In this document: positions 52,758 through 62,119 of the stretch, piece by piece
How the letters are laid out: every line of letters begins with the position of its first letter
Position numbering within the stretch: the first letter of the stretch is position 1
Origin: Paraburkholderia acidipaludis NBRC 101816
GTDB lineage: Bacteria; Pseudomonadota; Gammaproteobacteria; Burkholderiales; Burkholderiaceae
Assembly (NCBI RefSeq): GCF_000684975.1
Contig: NZ_BAXZ01000006.1
Span: 296,621 to 360,620 of the forward strand
DNA: 64,000 bases
Reading direction: 5' to 3'
Made by a program: the position numbers and the translations under genes
Notes under the pieces: model-generated
Databases searched by the model: none
Seen by the model: the letters and a program-made list of their open reading frames with translations, nothing else
Told to the model about the DNA's origin: nothing

Positions 52758-53933
52758 ATGACCTCCGCCACGCCACGCCCGCTTTCGGTTCTGTTCGTCG
52801 ACGACGACGAGATTTCCCGTATCCATTTCGCACGTGCCGTAGAGGGACGTCATCCCGTCCATCTCGCGCGGGACGTCGAAGAAGCGCTCGCCACGCTGAA
52901 CGAACACGGCGCGGACATTGCCGTGCTCGTCACCGACTTCCGCATGCCGGTCCGGGACGGCGACGCGCTGCTGCGCGAGGTGGCGCGGCACTATCCGCAA
53001 ATCGTGCGCATACTCGTGACGGCCTACGCGGACAAGGACATGCTGCTGCAAACCGTGAACACGGGCAACGCTTTCCGCATCCTCGAAAAGCCGTTGCGCA
53101 GGAAAACCGTCCAGGAGGTGCTGCAGCTGGCGATCGCCCGGTACACGGAGCGCGAAACGCGCCGCCGGCAGTTGCAGGCCATGGACGAAACGCTGGCCTT
53201 TCTCGTTCACGAGCTCAATACCCCGCTGGCCACGATCGCCCTCTTCGCGCAATCGATCGGCAATCAGGCGGCCGAAGAGGACGATTCGCAGCAGCCGGAC
53301 AGGATTGCCCGTGCCGCCGCGTCCATGCTGTCCAACACGCAGTACTGCCAGGCATTGATTTCGTCGTTCTGGACGACCCTGCACCGGGACAGCGGCGTGC
53401 AGTCCCTGTCGCGCGACGGCGCGCGAAACGTCGACGCCACGCGGCTGATTGGGGCCGTGCTCGACACCTACCCGCTTTCCGCCGCCCAGCGCGACTGGAT
53501 CACGTTGAACGTGGAGGCCGATTTCGCCGTGCGGGCCATGCCCAATTGCGTGGCGCTCGTGCTGTCCTCGCTGCTGACCAACGCCCTGCGCGCGCTGGCC
53601 GACGTCGCCGCGCCGCGCCTCGTAATCGAAGTGTCGGCGCAGGCCGAGCCTCAGATCCGGTTTCGCGACAACGGGCCCGGCATCGCAGCGGAGGTCGGCG
53701 CGCGCCTGCTGCGCGACCCCGTCACCACGCACGCGGAGGATGGCGGCCACGGCATGGGCATGATCTTCTGCGACCGCATCATGCGCTCGTTCGGCGGCAG
53801 TCTGCGCATCGACTCCGTGCCGGGTTCGGGCACGACCGTCACGCTGAGCTTCGGCGCGGCCGAGGCCCGGACGCCCGCGCCGGAGCCGGAGCGCCCGAAC
53901 GCGGATCAGTCGCCGCTCGTCACGTCGCGCTGA
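52758..53933 (+). CDS. Response-regulator/histidine-kinase hybrid (REC-HisKA-HATPase)
   Basis: A 391-residue soluble signalling protein (an alternative ATG is at 52722). The N-terminal receiver domain has acidic Asp15-17, phospho-Asp60 in LVTDFRM, Thr88 and Lys111 (LEKPL), all intact. The kinase part has the phospho-acceptor His151 in FLVHELNTPL, an N-box SSLLTNALRAL, and ATP-binding motifs RDNGPGIA and GHGMGM. It lacks membrane helices, so it takes input through the receiver. It is convergent with the CqsS-like kinase and the two genes overlap by 28 bp at their 3' ends. The pair probably works together, possibly supplying the His that the partner lacks. Confidence 0.9.
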   Translation: MTSATPRPLSVLFVDDDEISRIHFARAVEGRHPVHLARDVEEALATLNEHGADIAVLVTDFRMPVRDGDALLREVARHYPQIVRILVTAYADKDMLLQTVNTGNAFRILEKPLRRKTVQEVLQLAIARYTERETRRRQLQAMDETLAFLVHELNTPLATIALFAQSIGNQAAEEDDSQQPDRIARAAASMLSNTQYCQALISSFWTTLHRDSGVQSLSRDGARNVDATRLIGAVLDTYPLSAAQRDWITLNVEADFAVRAMPNCVALVLSSLLTNALRALADVAAPRLVIEVSAQAEPQIRFRDNGPGIAAEVGARLLRDPVTTHAEDGGHGMGMIFCDRIMRSFGGSLRIDSVPGSGTTVTLSFGAAEARTPAPEPERPNADQSPLVTSR

Positions 53934-56503
53934 ATATCGCGCCGTTCGCGCACGGCCACAGCCGTAGCCGTGTCGAAATACCGCTGCAACGCATCGGCCG
54001 AGCGGGTTCCCAGCGCAACCATGCGCTCGGGCCAGTCCGCTTGCGCCGGCCACTGGCCATCCAGCACCTGCGGATAGATCTGCTTCACATACGCGTGCAG
54101 CGCTCTCGCGCCGATGTTTCCGCTCACGCCCAGGAGCCGATGCAACGCCGCCTGCGCCGCTTGCCGATCGCGCACCCGGACATGGCCGGGCAGTTGCGTC
54201 AGCAGCACCCTGATCTGGGCGATCCCGTTGACGAACGACTGGTCCAGCATATCGAGCGACGCCAGTTCCTCCAGCTGCGCCTCGTCCAGCAGATCGTCCG
54301 GTCCTTCCGGCACAGATACGCCGGCCCGCGCGGCCGGCGAGCCGGATACGCCCTCGCGCTCCAGCGCCTGCGAGGCGCTCGCGAGCGCAAACTGTCTCGC
54401 GAGACAGGCATACAAGGACCCGACTCTCACGGGCTTGATCATCACCTCGTTCATGCCCGCGGCAAGGCACGAACGCACGGCCTCCATATCGGAGTAGCCG
54501 GTCATGGCGATGATCGGCAGCCGGCCGAACACGTCCGAGCGCTCGCGCAGCCATGCCGCCGTTTCCACGCCGCCCATGCCGGGCATGTTCATGTCCAGCA
54601 CGACGGCGTCGATGGTGCCGCCCGCCTGCAGCCGGGCCAGCACGCCCTGTCCGTTTTCCGCCTCCACGACGGTGGCGCCGCATCGCTCCAGATAGCTCTT
54701 GGCGACCATTCTGCTGTACGTATCGTCGTCCGCGACCAGAATCGTCTTGCCCGCGAAGCCGCCGAACTTCGGAGTCCGATGATGTCGGTCGCCGTTCTCC
54801 ATGAGCGTCTGGAGCGCATTGATCAGCTCCACCATGCCCGCGGACTTGCCGATCGTGTCGTCCATCCCCGCGCTGCGGGCCAGCACGCGCGCGAGACTGC
54901 TGGGCTCCGCCGTATAGCCCGCGACCAGCACGTTGCGGTTCGGCGAGTCGCGTTCGGCGCGCAGTTTTTCGGTTACGGCATAGCCGTCCAGCCCCGCCAT
55001 GTCGACGTCCATCAGCACGGCGTCGTAGTGCGAAGCCTGCCGCAGCAAGGCCAGCGCCTGCTCGCCGTCGCCGGCTTCGGCGACCTCCGCATTCACGTCG
55101 GAGAGAGCGTGGCAGACCCGCGCGCGCCGGCTGGCGTCGCCGTCCGCCACCAGAATGCGCTTGCCGCCGAAATGATGCGCCGCCCGCGCGAGCACCTGCT
55201 GCCGGTAAGCGGCAATTTCGCTCTCGGCCACGAGCGGAAACTCGAGCGTGAACTGCGTGTATTTGCCGGGCTCCGAGCGGCAGCCGATGGTGCCGCCGAA
55301 GGAGCGCATCGCGCGTTGGCAGTAAGCGAGCCCGAGCCCCGGCCCCGCCGCCTCGCCCTGGGTGCGGAACGGCTCGAACAGATGCGGCATGAGTTCGGGG
55401 GCGATGCCGGGGCCCGTGTCGTGCACGACCACGGTCTGCCGGTCGACGGTCAGGGTCAGCGTCGCTTCCGGATGCGCGGCCATGTGATGCAACGCATTCC
55501 TGATCAGATTGAACAGCGTGAAGAGCCAGGCCGTTTCGTCGACCTTGAAGGTGAAATCCTCGATGACCACGAGCCGCACGCGGCTGCGTTCCTTCCGGTG
55601 GGCGAAACCGTATTCCTCCAGAGCCTTGCGCGTAAGCGCGGCGGCGCTCGCATAACTGAAGTTGTCCGGCCGCAACGGCCTCGCACGGACCTCGTCGAGC
55701 GCCATGGCGATGACCCTCAGGCCGCGGTCGATCGCGAGCTGTCCATGCGCGAGGTGCCGCGACAGCGCAACGGCGCCCTCCGGCGGCAACACGGGCGACG
55801 ACCGGGCCCCTCCCGTCATCGCGAGGGCTTCCTCGACGCGGTCCAGCACGTATCGCAATTGGCTGAGCGGATTGCGCATTTCCTCGGCGATCGTGCCCGC
55901 CAGCGCCCGCAACGCCTCGTTCTTCGCCTGCGCCGTGAGGCCCATCATGTTGCTGTAGCTGAATGAAAGGCCAGCGGCGGCGCCGAAGGCGAAGACCGGC
56001 AGATAGGTATAGAGCAGCAGGTGCGCGTCGACGCGCAACGAATCGGGCACGGCAATCCATGCCCACAGGATCGCGAGGCCGACGCCGATCGACAGATTGA
56101 GCGCCAGCACGAGGAAGGCCGGGAAGATGGCCATCAGGAAGAACATCATCCCCACTTCCGCCATGGACCAGATCATCGAATAGTGGCTGGTCACGAGGTA
56201 GACCGTGAAGAAGAACGGCAGCGTATAAGCCACGGTTACGAAATAGTACCAAGGCTGAAAACGCACCGTCGCGGCAGGCCAGAAGCGTCGCAACAGCAAG
56301 AGCGCGCAGGCGAGCGTGCCGATCGCGCGCATCGGCAGGCTTTCGTTGGGCTTAGGGTCGACGAAGGTCCACCACAGCCAGTACACGGGATGTCCGACCG
56401 TGCCGATCACGCCGACCGTGCGCACGCTCCAGGCCGACATGTGCCACGTATCGTCAATCCGCTGGTTGAGACTGCGGAGCCATCCTGCCATGGCTTTCAT
56501 CAT
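53906..56503 (-). CDS. CqsS/LqsS-like membrane hybrid kinase lacking the phospho-His
   Basis: An 865-residue protein. A membrane sensor of about six helices (about 25-185; VGHPVYWLWW and AYTLPFFFTVYLV) closely resembles the CAI-1 receptor CqsS. The H-box reads IAEEMRNPLSQLR, with Glu207 where CqsS has His (IAHEMRNPL); the codon is GAG at 55883-55885. The ATPase domain is intact (LFNLIRNALHH, HDTGPGIAPE, GPGLGLAYC). Receiver 1 (about 448-565) keeps Asp499 and Lys553 but has ADGD for the acidic pair and Ala528 for Thr. Receiver 2 (about 586-705) is complete, with Asp637. A C-terminal HPt domain has His788 (ALHRLLGVSGNIG). No autoinducer synthase (CqsA) lies in the window. Confidence 0.9.
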   Translation of the reverse strand: MMKAMAGWLRSLNQRIDDTWHMSAWSVRTVGVIGTVGHPVYWLWWTFVDPKPNESLPMRAIGTLACALLLLRRFWPAATVRFQPWYYFVTVAYTLPFFFTVYLVTSHYSMIWSMAEVGMMFFLMAIFPAFLVLALNLSIGVGLAILWAWIAVPDSLRVDAHLLLYTYLPVFAFGAAAGLSFSYSNMMGLTAQAKNEALRALAGTIAEEMRNPLSQLRYVLDRVEEALAMTGGARSSPVLPPEGAVALSRHLAHGQLAIDRGLRVIAMALDEVRARPLRPDNFSYASAAALTRKALEEYGFAHRKERSRVRLVVIEDFTFKVDETAWLFTLFNLIRNALHHMAAHPEATLTLTVDRQTVVVHDTGPGIAPELMPHLFEPFRTQGEAAGPGLGLAYCQRAMRSFGGTIGCRSEPGKYTQFTLEFPLVAESEIAAYRQQVLARAAHHFGGKRILVADGDASRRARVCHALSDVNAEVAEAGDGEQALALLRQASHYDAVLMDVDMAGLDGYAVTEKLRAERDSPNRNVLVAGYTAEPSSLARVLARSAGMDDTIGKSAGMVELINALQTLMENGDRHHRTPKFGGFAGKTILVADDDTYSRMVAKSYLERCGATVVEAENGQGVLARLQAGGTIDAVVLDMNMPGMGGVETAAWLRERSDVFGRLPIIAMTGYSDMEAVRSCLAAGMNEVMIKPVRVGSLYACLARQFALASASQALEREGVSGSPAARAGVSVPEGPDDLLDEAQLEELASLDMLDQSFVNGIAQIRVLLTQLPGHVRVRDRQAAQAALHRLLGVSGNIGARALHAYVKQIYPQVLDGQWPAQADWPERMVALGTRSADALQRYFDTATAVAVRERRDIQRDVTSGD

Positions 56504-56813
56504 GCTCTCTGCATAGGGTTACGGGCCTGGCAACGTGTCGCTGCTCGCGGTCCTTTACCACGGGAATCGCCATGGCAGCGCGAATCGATACTGGCACCAG
56601 TTTTCGGGTATCAGCATAAATGTGATGTATCCAGCCGTCTATGCCCGCCTTCCCGCCTTCGCCATTCGCGCCACACTCCTGCCCGCCGGCTATATCGGCC
56701 CCCGTCGGCCCGAGCTGAAGGGCGGCAAGGACGGATCTGCAGCGCCTCCCGGCACCGGGCTAGAATTCCCGGATCGGTCCATCGGGCCTTCACCGGAAAA
56801 CCAGGATCCCGCC
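56504..56813. other. Non-coding gap between kinase and deoxyribosyltransferase genes
   Basis: This 310-bp region between divergent starts must hold both promoters. It includes a moderately AT-rich patch near 56600-56640. No conserved gene, strong palindrome or terminator is seen; short open frames here are not credible. Confidence 0.5.
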
Positions 56814-57344
56814 ATGACGAACGCCCTGCTGCCCCGCCCCCGCGTCTACCTCGCCGGCTTCGACGTGTTCCGGCGCGACGCGCGCGCATTCGGCGAGCGC
56901 TTGCGCGAAGCCTGCGCCGAATACGGCTTCGAAGGCGTGTATCCGCTCGACGCCGCAGTTCCCGCCGATCTGGACGGCCCGCGCGCGGCCGCCTGGATCT
57001 ATCGCTCGAACCTCGACGCGATTCGCGGCGCCGACATCGTGATGGCCAATGTCGACGATTTTCGCGGCCCCGGCGAGCCCGACTCGGGCACGGCGTTCGA
57101 GATCGGCTTTGCCGCGGCGCTCGGCAAGGAAATCTGGGCCTATACGACCGATGCGGGCGCGCTGATCGAGCGCGTGCCGTCGCAGCCCGGCCCCGCGGGA
57201 CGCGTGTGCGAACGCGGCTTTCTCGTGGAAGACTTTGGATTGCAGAAGAATCTGATGATCGCCTGCGCGGCGCGCATCGTGAATGGCGATGTGCGCGCCT
57301 GCCTCGCGGCCATGGCGCAGGGCCACGAGACGTCAAACGCATAA
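56814..57344 (+). CDS. Nucleoside 2-deoxyribosyltransferase-like protein
   Basis: A 176-residue protein of the NDT/RCL-like family, which exchanges bases on, or hydrolyses, deoxynucleosides. The motif GADIVMANVDDFRG...PDSGTAFEIGFAAALGK carries the catalytic Glu96, and YLAGFDVFRRDA near the N-terminus matches the substrate-binding start. Length is as usual. It is monocistronic and probably serves in nucleoside salvage; hydrolase activity is also possible. The ATG at 56814 is the natural start. Confidence 0.9.
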   Translation: MTNALLPRPRVYLAGFDVFRRDARAFGERLREACAEYGFEGVYPLDAAVPADLDGPRAAAWIYRSNLDAIRGADIVMANVDDFRGPGEPDSGTAFEIGFAAALGKEIWAYTTDAGALIERVPSQPGPAGRVCERGFLVEDFGLQKNLMIACAARIVNGDVRACLAAMAQGHETSNA

Positions 57345-57394
57345 CGTAAAACGGCGTAAAAGCGGCGTGAAAACGGCTTGAAACCGCGCGCGTG

Positions 57395-59044
57395 TCAGTG
57401 CTGCATCGTGCTCATCGCCCTCATGCGCTGCAGGGCGCGAATGCGCGCGACGGCCGGGCGGTCCGCCACCGCGCTCTGGTAGAGCTTCGCCAGATCGGCC
57501 GTGAGCGCCGTGCGTGAGGCGTTGTCGAGGTAGACCATGTGCCCCGACGGATAGAAGCGCGCGCTGAGGTTGTTGCGCACCTTCTGGTCGGCGAGCGGCA
57601 TCTTCTGCAGGTCGATCACGGTCTGGTAGAAAGGCGTCACGAAGTCGTAGAAGCCGTTCGCCGAGAGCACGCGCAGGTCGGGATTGAGCGCCATCACGGC
57701 GGCCAGATCGCCGGCCGTGTAGAGAATCACGTTGCCTTGCGCGTCCACGCCCTTCTGCGCGCCGGTGGGGTCGATATGGCTGAAGTTCCAGTTCTGGAAC
57801 GCCTGGTCGTTGAGGTCGGTGAACGACGAATTCGAGCGGAATTTCAGCTGCTCGTTGAGGTAGCTGTTCCACATCGCCGTGTACACGCCGGTCACCGCCG
57901 TCATGGTCGGATCGTTGCCGCCCGCGTTCGGGTCGACCTTGCCGGCAATACCCGTGTCGATGGCCGTCACGCGGCCGTCATAGGAGCCCAGCGCCACGCC
58001 CTTGTCCTTGAGCAGCGTGGTGAGGAAAAGCGAGTTGCCGCGGCTGTCGTAAGCGGCGACGTCGAGATTCCAGGACGAGAGCGTCTGCGTGTCGATGCCC
58101 GTGTATTGCGAAAGCGTCTTGAGCGTCGCGGCGATCGCCGCATTCTTCGGATCGGGAAACTTCGCCAGCGCCGCGCGATAGTCCGTGCGCGCGAACTGCG
58201 CGACCTGGGCCACGAATGCCTGGAGGTCCTCAGGTTTCGGGCTCACGCCGAGGCGGTCGTGATACCACGCGTCGGCCGCCGCCGTGGGCAGCGCGCCGAC
58301 CGGGTTGCCGCTCTGGGTGTAGTCGAGGATCGACGACTGCAGCGTGATGCCGTTCAGGTCCACGCCGTCCTCGTGCAGGTGATACGCGAGCACGCAGCTG
58401 CGGGCCGTGCCGTACGACTCGCCGTAGAGGAATTTCGGCGAATTCCAGCGGTCGTTCGCCGTGAGATAGCGCTTGACGAACTGCTTGAGCGAGTCGGCGT
58501 CCTGATCGACGCCCCAGAAGTCGCGGTTGTGGTGCGGCGCGATGGCCGCCGAATAGCCCGTGCCCACCGGATTGACGAATACCAGGTCGCTGCGGTCGAG
58601 GAGACTGTCCGGGTTGTCTTCGAGCGTATAGGGCGCGGGCGGCGTGAAGCCCGGCATCGAGGTCTTGATGCGTTTGGGCGCGAACGAGCCCAGCAGCACG
58701 AACACCGACGAAGAGCCCGGGCCGCCGTTGTAGAAGAACGTGACGGGCCGCTCCTGCGCGCTCGCGCCGTCCTTCGTGAACGCCACGTAGAAGATCTTCG
58801 CGTTGGGCTGCGAGCTGCTGGGGTCGACGGTCACGAGGTGTCCCGCCGTCGCCGTGTAAGCGAGCGCCTGGCCGCCCAGTTCCATGGCGTGGTGCGTGAT
58901 CGCAGCGTTCTCTGTCATGTCGGTGACGAAGTCGTCCGGGCCCATGCCGTAGGCGGTGGGATCGAAGCACGGCACGTCCGCGGGACCGCGATGCTTGCCG
59001 TTGCCGCCCGGGTTTGCGTGCGTGGATGAAGCGTGATCGTTCAT
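57395..59044 (-). CDS. S10 family serine carboxypeptidase-like protein
   Basis: A 549-residue alpha/beta hydrolase with the S10 triad: Ser210 in LYGESYGTARS, Asp in LSANGFYDFVTP and His in YPSGHMVYLD. The oxyanion region YNGGPGSSSVFVLLG is canonical. S10 carboxypeptidases trim C-terminal residues at acidic pH. The ATG at 59044 follows AGGAGA. No signal peptide is evident (MNDHASSTHANPGG), unlike many family members. It lies 102 bp downstream of the S53 peptidase on the same strand, so the two may be co-transcribed. Confidence 0.92.
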   Translation of the reverse strand: MNDHASSTHANPGGNGKHRGPADVPCFDPTAYGMGPDDFVTDMTENAAITHHAMELGGQALAYTATAGHLVTVDPSSSQPNAKIFYVAFTKDGASAQERPVTFFYNGGPGSSSVFVLLGSFAPKRIKTSMPGFTPPAPYTLEDNPDSLLDRSDLVFVNPVGTGYSAAIAPHHNRDFWGVDQDADSLKQFVKRYLTANDRWNSPKFLYGESYGTARSCVLAYHLHEDGVDLNGITLQSSILDYTQSGNPVGALPTAAADAWYHDRLGVSPKPEDLQAFVAQVAQFARTDYRAALAKFPDPKNAAIAATLKTLSQYTGIDTQTLSSWNLDVAAYDSRGNSLFLTTLLKDKGVALGSYDGRVTAIDTGIAGKVDPNAGGNDPTMTAVTGVYTAMWNSYLNEQLKFRSNSSFTDLNDQAFQNWNFSHIDPTGAQKGVDAQGNVILYTAGDLAAVMALNPDLRVLSANGFYDFVTPFYQTVIDLQKMPLADQKVRNNLSARFYPSGHMVYLDNASRTALTADLAKLYQSAVADRPAVARIRALQRMRAMSTMQH

Positions 59045-59146
59045 GTCTTCTCCTGGCTCCCGATGCACCGTGATACGCCGGCATGCGGCGTGAATGCGCC
59101 TCGCGGCGCGCGCGAAGGTCATCGCCTCCGCGCGTGCCGCTTCATC

Positions 59147-60736
59147 CTACGCCGATGCGAGCGCCGCAGCCACCTTGGTGCCCACCGGCGTGCCGAGCCC
59201 CGTGCACGCGTCCCATCCCGGGCCGGCCGAATAGTCGCCGTTGTTGCCGCTCGTGATGTCGTTGAACGCGCCCGGCTGCGCATAGAGCAGCGCATTCGCG
59301 AAGCCGACCGGCTTGCCGCGCGCGGCGTTCACCCGCGCGATCAGGGCGGCCCACAGCGGCGCCACCGCGCTCGTGCCGCCCACCACCGTGTCGGTGCCGG
59401 CCACGCGCACGACGTAGCCCGAGTCCGGATCGGCGTCGGCCGCGACATCGGGCACGCCGCGCCGCACGAGCGCGCCCGCGCCGCTGTCCTGGCGCACGAC
59501 GGAAAGGCCCTTCTGCCACGCGGGCAGCGCGAAGGTCCCGCTCACGCCGCCGCCCGTCGCACCGCCGCTGCTGCCGTCGTTCCAGACGGTCTCGCGCACG
59601 ATCTGCTGGCCGGTGGCCGAAATGTGCGTGCCGCCGCAGCCCAGTGCGTACGGGCTCGACGCCGGAAAGTCCACGTGGTCGGCGCCGTCGCCCACGCCGT
59701 CCGACGACCCGCTGTCGCCCGACGCCGCGCATACCGTCACGCCGAGCGCGACGGCGGTTTCGAGCGCGTCGTTCAGCGCGGCGAGGGTCTGCTGCGACCA
59801 GGCCGATTCGGGCGCGCCCCAGCTGATCGAAATGACCGAAGGCTTGCGCGTGCTGTCGTGCAGCGCCGCGCTCACGCCGTCGACGAAGCCCGCTTCGCTG
59901 TTCGGCGAAAAGTACACGGCGATCAGTGCGGCAGGGGCAAGCGCGCCGGCAATTTCCACGTCGAGCGTGACCTCGCCGTCGGGGCCGTTCGGGTCGCCCG
60001 TGGGCGCATTCTCCGCGCCGTCCACCGGGACGGCTTCCACGGTCGGCATCGGCACGCCGAGCATACTGAAGTAGTCCTGAAGATCAGCATTACTGTAGCC
60101 GCCGCCCATTTCGATGAGCGCGATGCATTCGCCCTTGCCGTCGCCGGGTGGAAAGTCGTAAATCTGCGCGATCTGCAGCGGCGTAAACGATTCGCCCGGC
60201 GCTTGCGCCGCGCGAATGGGCGGGCGGATCGGCGAAATCATGCGGAAGTGCGGCTGCGCTTTCGCGCGGTTATCGAAGCCGACCACGGCCGTGACGACCT
60301 CGCGCACTTCGTCGGGCATCCGCACGGGGCTGCCCGGCTGACGGAAATGCCGGGTGGACTCGCCGATGCGGTGCTCGAAATGCTGCAGATCGACACCGAA
60401 CGCCGCGTTGTACTGCTGCACCGTGCCGGAAAGCACGACACGGCGCGCCGCGCGGTCGGCCTTCACGACGCTGAGCCCGTGCGCGGCGGCAAAGCGCTCG
60501 ACGCGCTCGACATCCGCGGGCGCGGCGCCGAAGCGCTGCTCGTATTCTTCGCGAGAGACCGGCTGCGCAGACGGATCGCGAGCCGTCAAACGGTCCACCA
60601 GCTGATGGAAAGACGCGGCTTGCTGGCGCCGCAGCACCACCACGACGTCGAAACGCTCGGCCGGATCGCAGGCGCCCACGCACGTCGCGCCGGCCGGCGC
60701 CGGCTGGTCGCTGCCTGTTGGGGAATGCCTTGTCAT
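59147..60736 (-). CDS. S53 family sedolisin-type acid peptidase (kumamolisin-like)
   Basis: A 529-residue pro-enzyme. An N-terminal propeptide (about residues 20-180, Pro-kumamolisin type, with SREEYEQRFG) precedes the catalytic domain. The triad is Glu255 and Asp259 (GEVTLDVEIAGALAP) and Ser456 (VGGTSAVAPLWAAL), with the oxyanion Asp in CAASGDSGSSDG. The C-terminal calcium site is at WDACTGLGTP. It is expected to mature by self-cleavage at low pH. The ATG at 60736 follows AGGAG. No Sec or Tat signal is apparent, so its route out of the cell is unclear. Confidence 0.94.
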   Translation of the reverse strand: MTRHSPTGSDQPAPAGATCVGACDPAERFDVVVVLRRQQAASFHQLVDRLTARDPSAQPVSREEYEQRFGAAPADVERVERFAAAHGLSVVKADRAARRVVLSGTVQQYNAAFGVDLQHFEHRIGESTRHFRQPGSPVRMPDEVREVVTAVVGFDNRAKAQPHFRMISPIRPPIRAAQAPGESFTPLQIAQIYDFPPGDGKGECIALIEMGGGYSNADLQDYFSMLGVPMPTVEAVPVDGAENAPTGDPNGPDGEVTLDVEIAGALAPAALIAVYFSPNSEAGFVDGVSAALHDSTRKPSVISISWGAPESAWSQQTLAALNDALETAVALGVTVCAASGDSGSSDGVGDGADHVDFPASSPYALGCGGTHISATGQQIVRETVWNDGSSGGATGGGVSGTFALPAWQKGLSVVRQDSGAGALVRRGVPDVAADADPDSGYVVRVAGTDTVVGGTSAVAPLWAALIARVNAARGKPVGFANALLYAQPGAFNDITSGNNGDYSAGPGWDACTGLGTPVGTKVAAALASA

Positions 60737-61179
60737 GACCGGTTCTCCTTGCTTCTGGCACGCGCCCTCGGGCAATCCGGCACGCGCGGGTTGATTCAGG
60801 TTCCGCCGCTCCCGCGCGCCAATGGCGTGGGCAAGCCAGGGCGCCGCAGAACCGCCGGTATCGATTCACTACGCATGGCGTCCGTTCGGGCCAGGCAACC
60901 GTTCCAATCGTTCCATTTCGGGGCGGCTCGTCGCGACAGCCTGCCGCGCGTAGCACGCGGCATTCCCGGAACCGGAGCGGCGCAACCTGCCCTCGCTCGT
61001 GCTTCCCAGTGTAATTCGAAGTGGGGATAGACCGCGGCTGACGGCACGACGAGTCGACCGGCGCAAATGCGCGGCCCCGGCGGCCCGCCGGCAACGCGCG
61101 GCGGCCGCTGAGGGGCTGCGAAAGAGGTGCATCGGGAGCGAAGAACGGCGCAGTGCAAAAAAAGGGGATGCGCGTACAA
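60737..61179. other. Non-coding region upstream of the S53 peptidase gene
   Basis: About 440 bp between the peptidase start and the galU terminator. It must contain the peptidase promoter. I see no conserved gene; the Arg- and Pro-rich open frames on both strands look random. No clear promoter boxes or operator were identified. Confidence 0.5.
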
Positions 61180-61214
61180 CGCACCCGCGCACGCGAGCTG
61201 CGTGCGCGGGTGCG
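61157..61214 (-). terminator. Terminator of galU
   Basis: A perfect 15-bp inverted repeat (61180-61194 with 61200-61214) has the loop GAGCT. On the minus strand a seven-T run (61157-61163) follows about 16 nt further on. It begins 14 bp after the galU stop. Confidence 0.8.
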
Positions 61215-61228
61215 ACTGCCGGACTGCG

Positions 61229-62119
61229 TCAGGCCGCAGCGGCCAGTGCCGCCGGAAGATGCTGCTGCAGATACGCCTCGAACTCCTCCTTCACTTCCGG
61301 GTGCCGCAGCGCGAACTCCACGGTCGCTTTCAGATAGCCGAGCTTGCTGCCGCAATCGAAGCGCGTGCCCTTGTAGCGGTACGCGAGCACCTGTTCTTCC
61401 GTGAGCAGCGACTGCATCGCGTCGGTGAGCTGCAGTTCGCCGCCGGCGCCGGGCTTGAGCGCGCGCAGATGATCGAAGATCGTGGGCATCAGCACGTAGC
61501 GCCCCACCACACCCAGATTCGACGGCGCCACTTCGGGCGCGGGCTTTTCGACGATGCCCGCGAGCTTGAACACGTCCTCTTCCCACTCGCGGCCGTCCAC
61601 GACGCCATACGACGCACTGTTCTCGCGCGCGATTGTTTCCACGCCCACGACCGAGCTGTGATAGTGATTGAACACGTCCACGAGCTGCTTCATGACGGGC
61701 GTGGGGCTGTAGAGCAGGTCGTCGGCGAGAATCACGGCAAACGGCCCGCCGCCCACGAGCTTTTCGGCGCACAGCACGGCATGGCCCAGACCCAACGCTT
61801 CGGCCTGGCGCACATAGAAGCAGTCCACATGGCTCGGCTTGATGCTGCGCACGAGCTCGAGCAGCTTGTCCTTGCGGCGTGCCTCGAGTTCGGCCTCGAT
61901 CTCATAGGACTTGTCGAAGTGATCCTCGATCGCCCGCTTGCTGCGGCCCGTCACGAAGATCATCTCCGTGATGCCCGCGGCGATGGCTTCTTCCACCGCG
62001 TACTGGATCAGCGGTTTGTCCACGATCGGCAGCATTTCCTTCGGGCTGGCCTTGGTCGCCGGTAAAAAGCGCGTACCGAGGCCCGCAACAGGAAATACCG
62101 CTTTGGTGACTTTCAGCAT
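61229..62119 (-). CDS. galU: UTP-glucose-1-phosphate uridylyltransferase
   Basis: A 296-residue nucleotidyltransferase that makes UDP-glucose, the precursor of LPS core sugars, exopolysaccharides and UDP-glucuronate. The N-terminal nucleotide motif VAGLGTRFLPATKASPKEML, the VILADDLLY metal site and IVEKP are all canonical for GalU. Length is normal. It ends before a strong terminator. The acyltransferase gene nearby could modify polysaccharides built from this precursor. Confidence 0.97.
   Translation of the reverse strand: MLKVTKAVFPVAGLGTRFLPATKASPKEMLPIVDKPLIQYAVEEAIAAGITEMIFVTGRSKRAIEDHFDKSYEIEAELEARRKDKLLELVRSIKPSHVDCFYVRQAEALGLGHAVLCAEKLVGGGPFAVILADDLLYSPTPVMKQLVDVFNHYHSSVVGVETIARENSASYGVVDGREWEEDVFKLAGIVEKPAPEVAPSNLGVVGRYVLMPTIFDHLRALKPGAGGELQLTDAMQSLLTEEQVLAYRYKGTRFDCGSKLGYLKATVEFALRHPEVKEEFEAYLQQHLPAALAAAA

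Noticed and set aside
52485..56252. 1255-codon minus-strand frame through the signalling genes
   Set aside because: Another reading frame of the CqsS-like gene and antisense to its partner; no domain structure.
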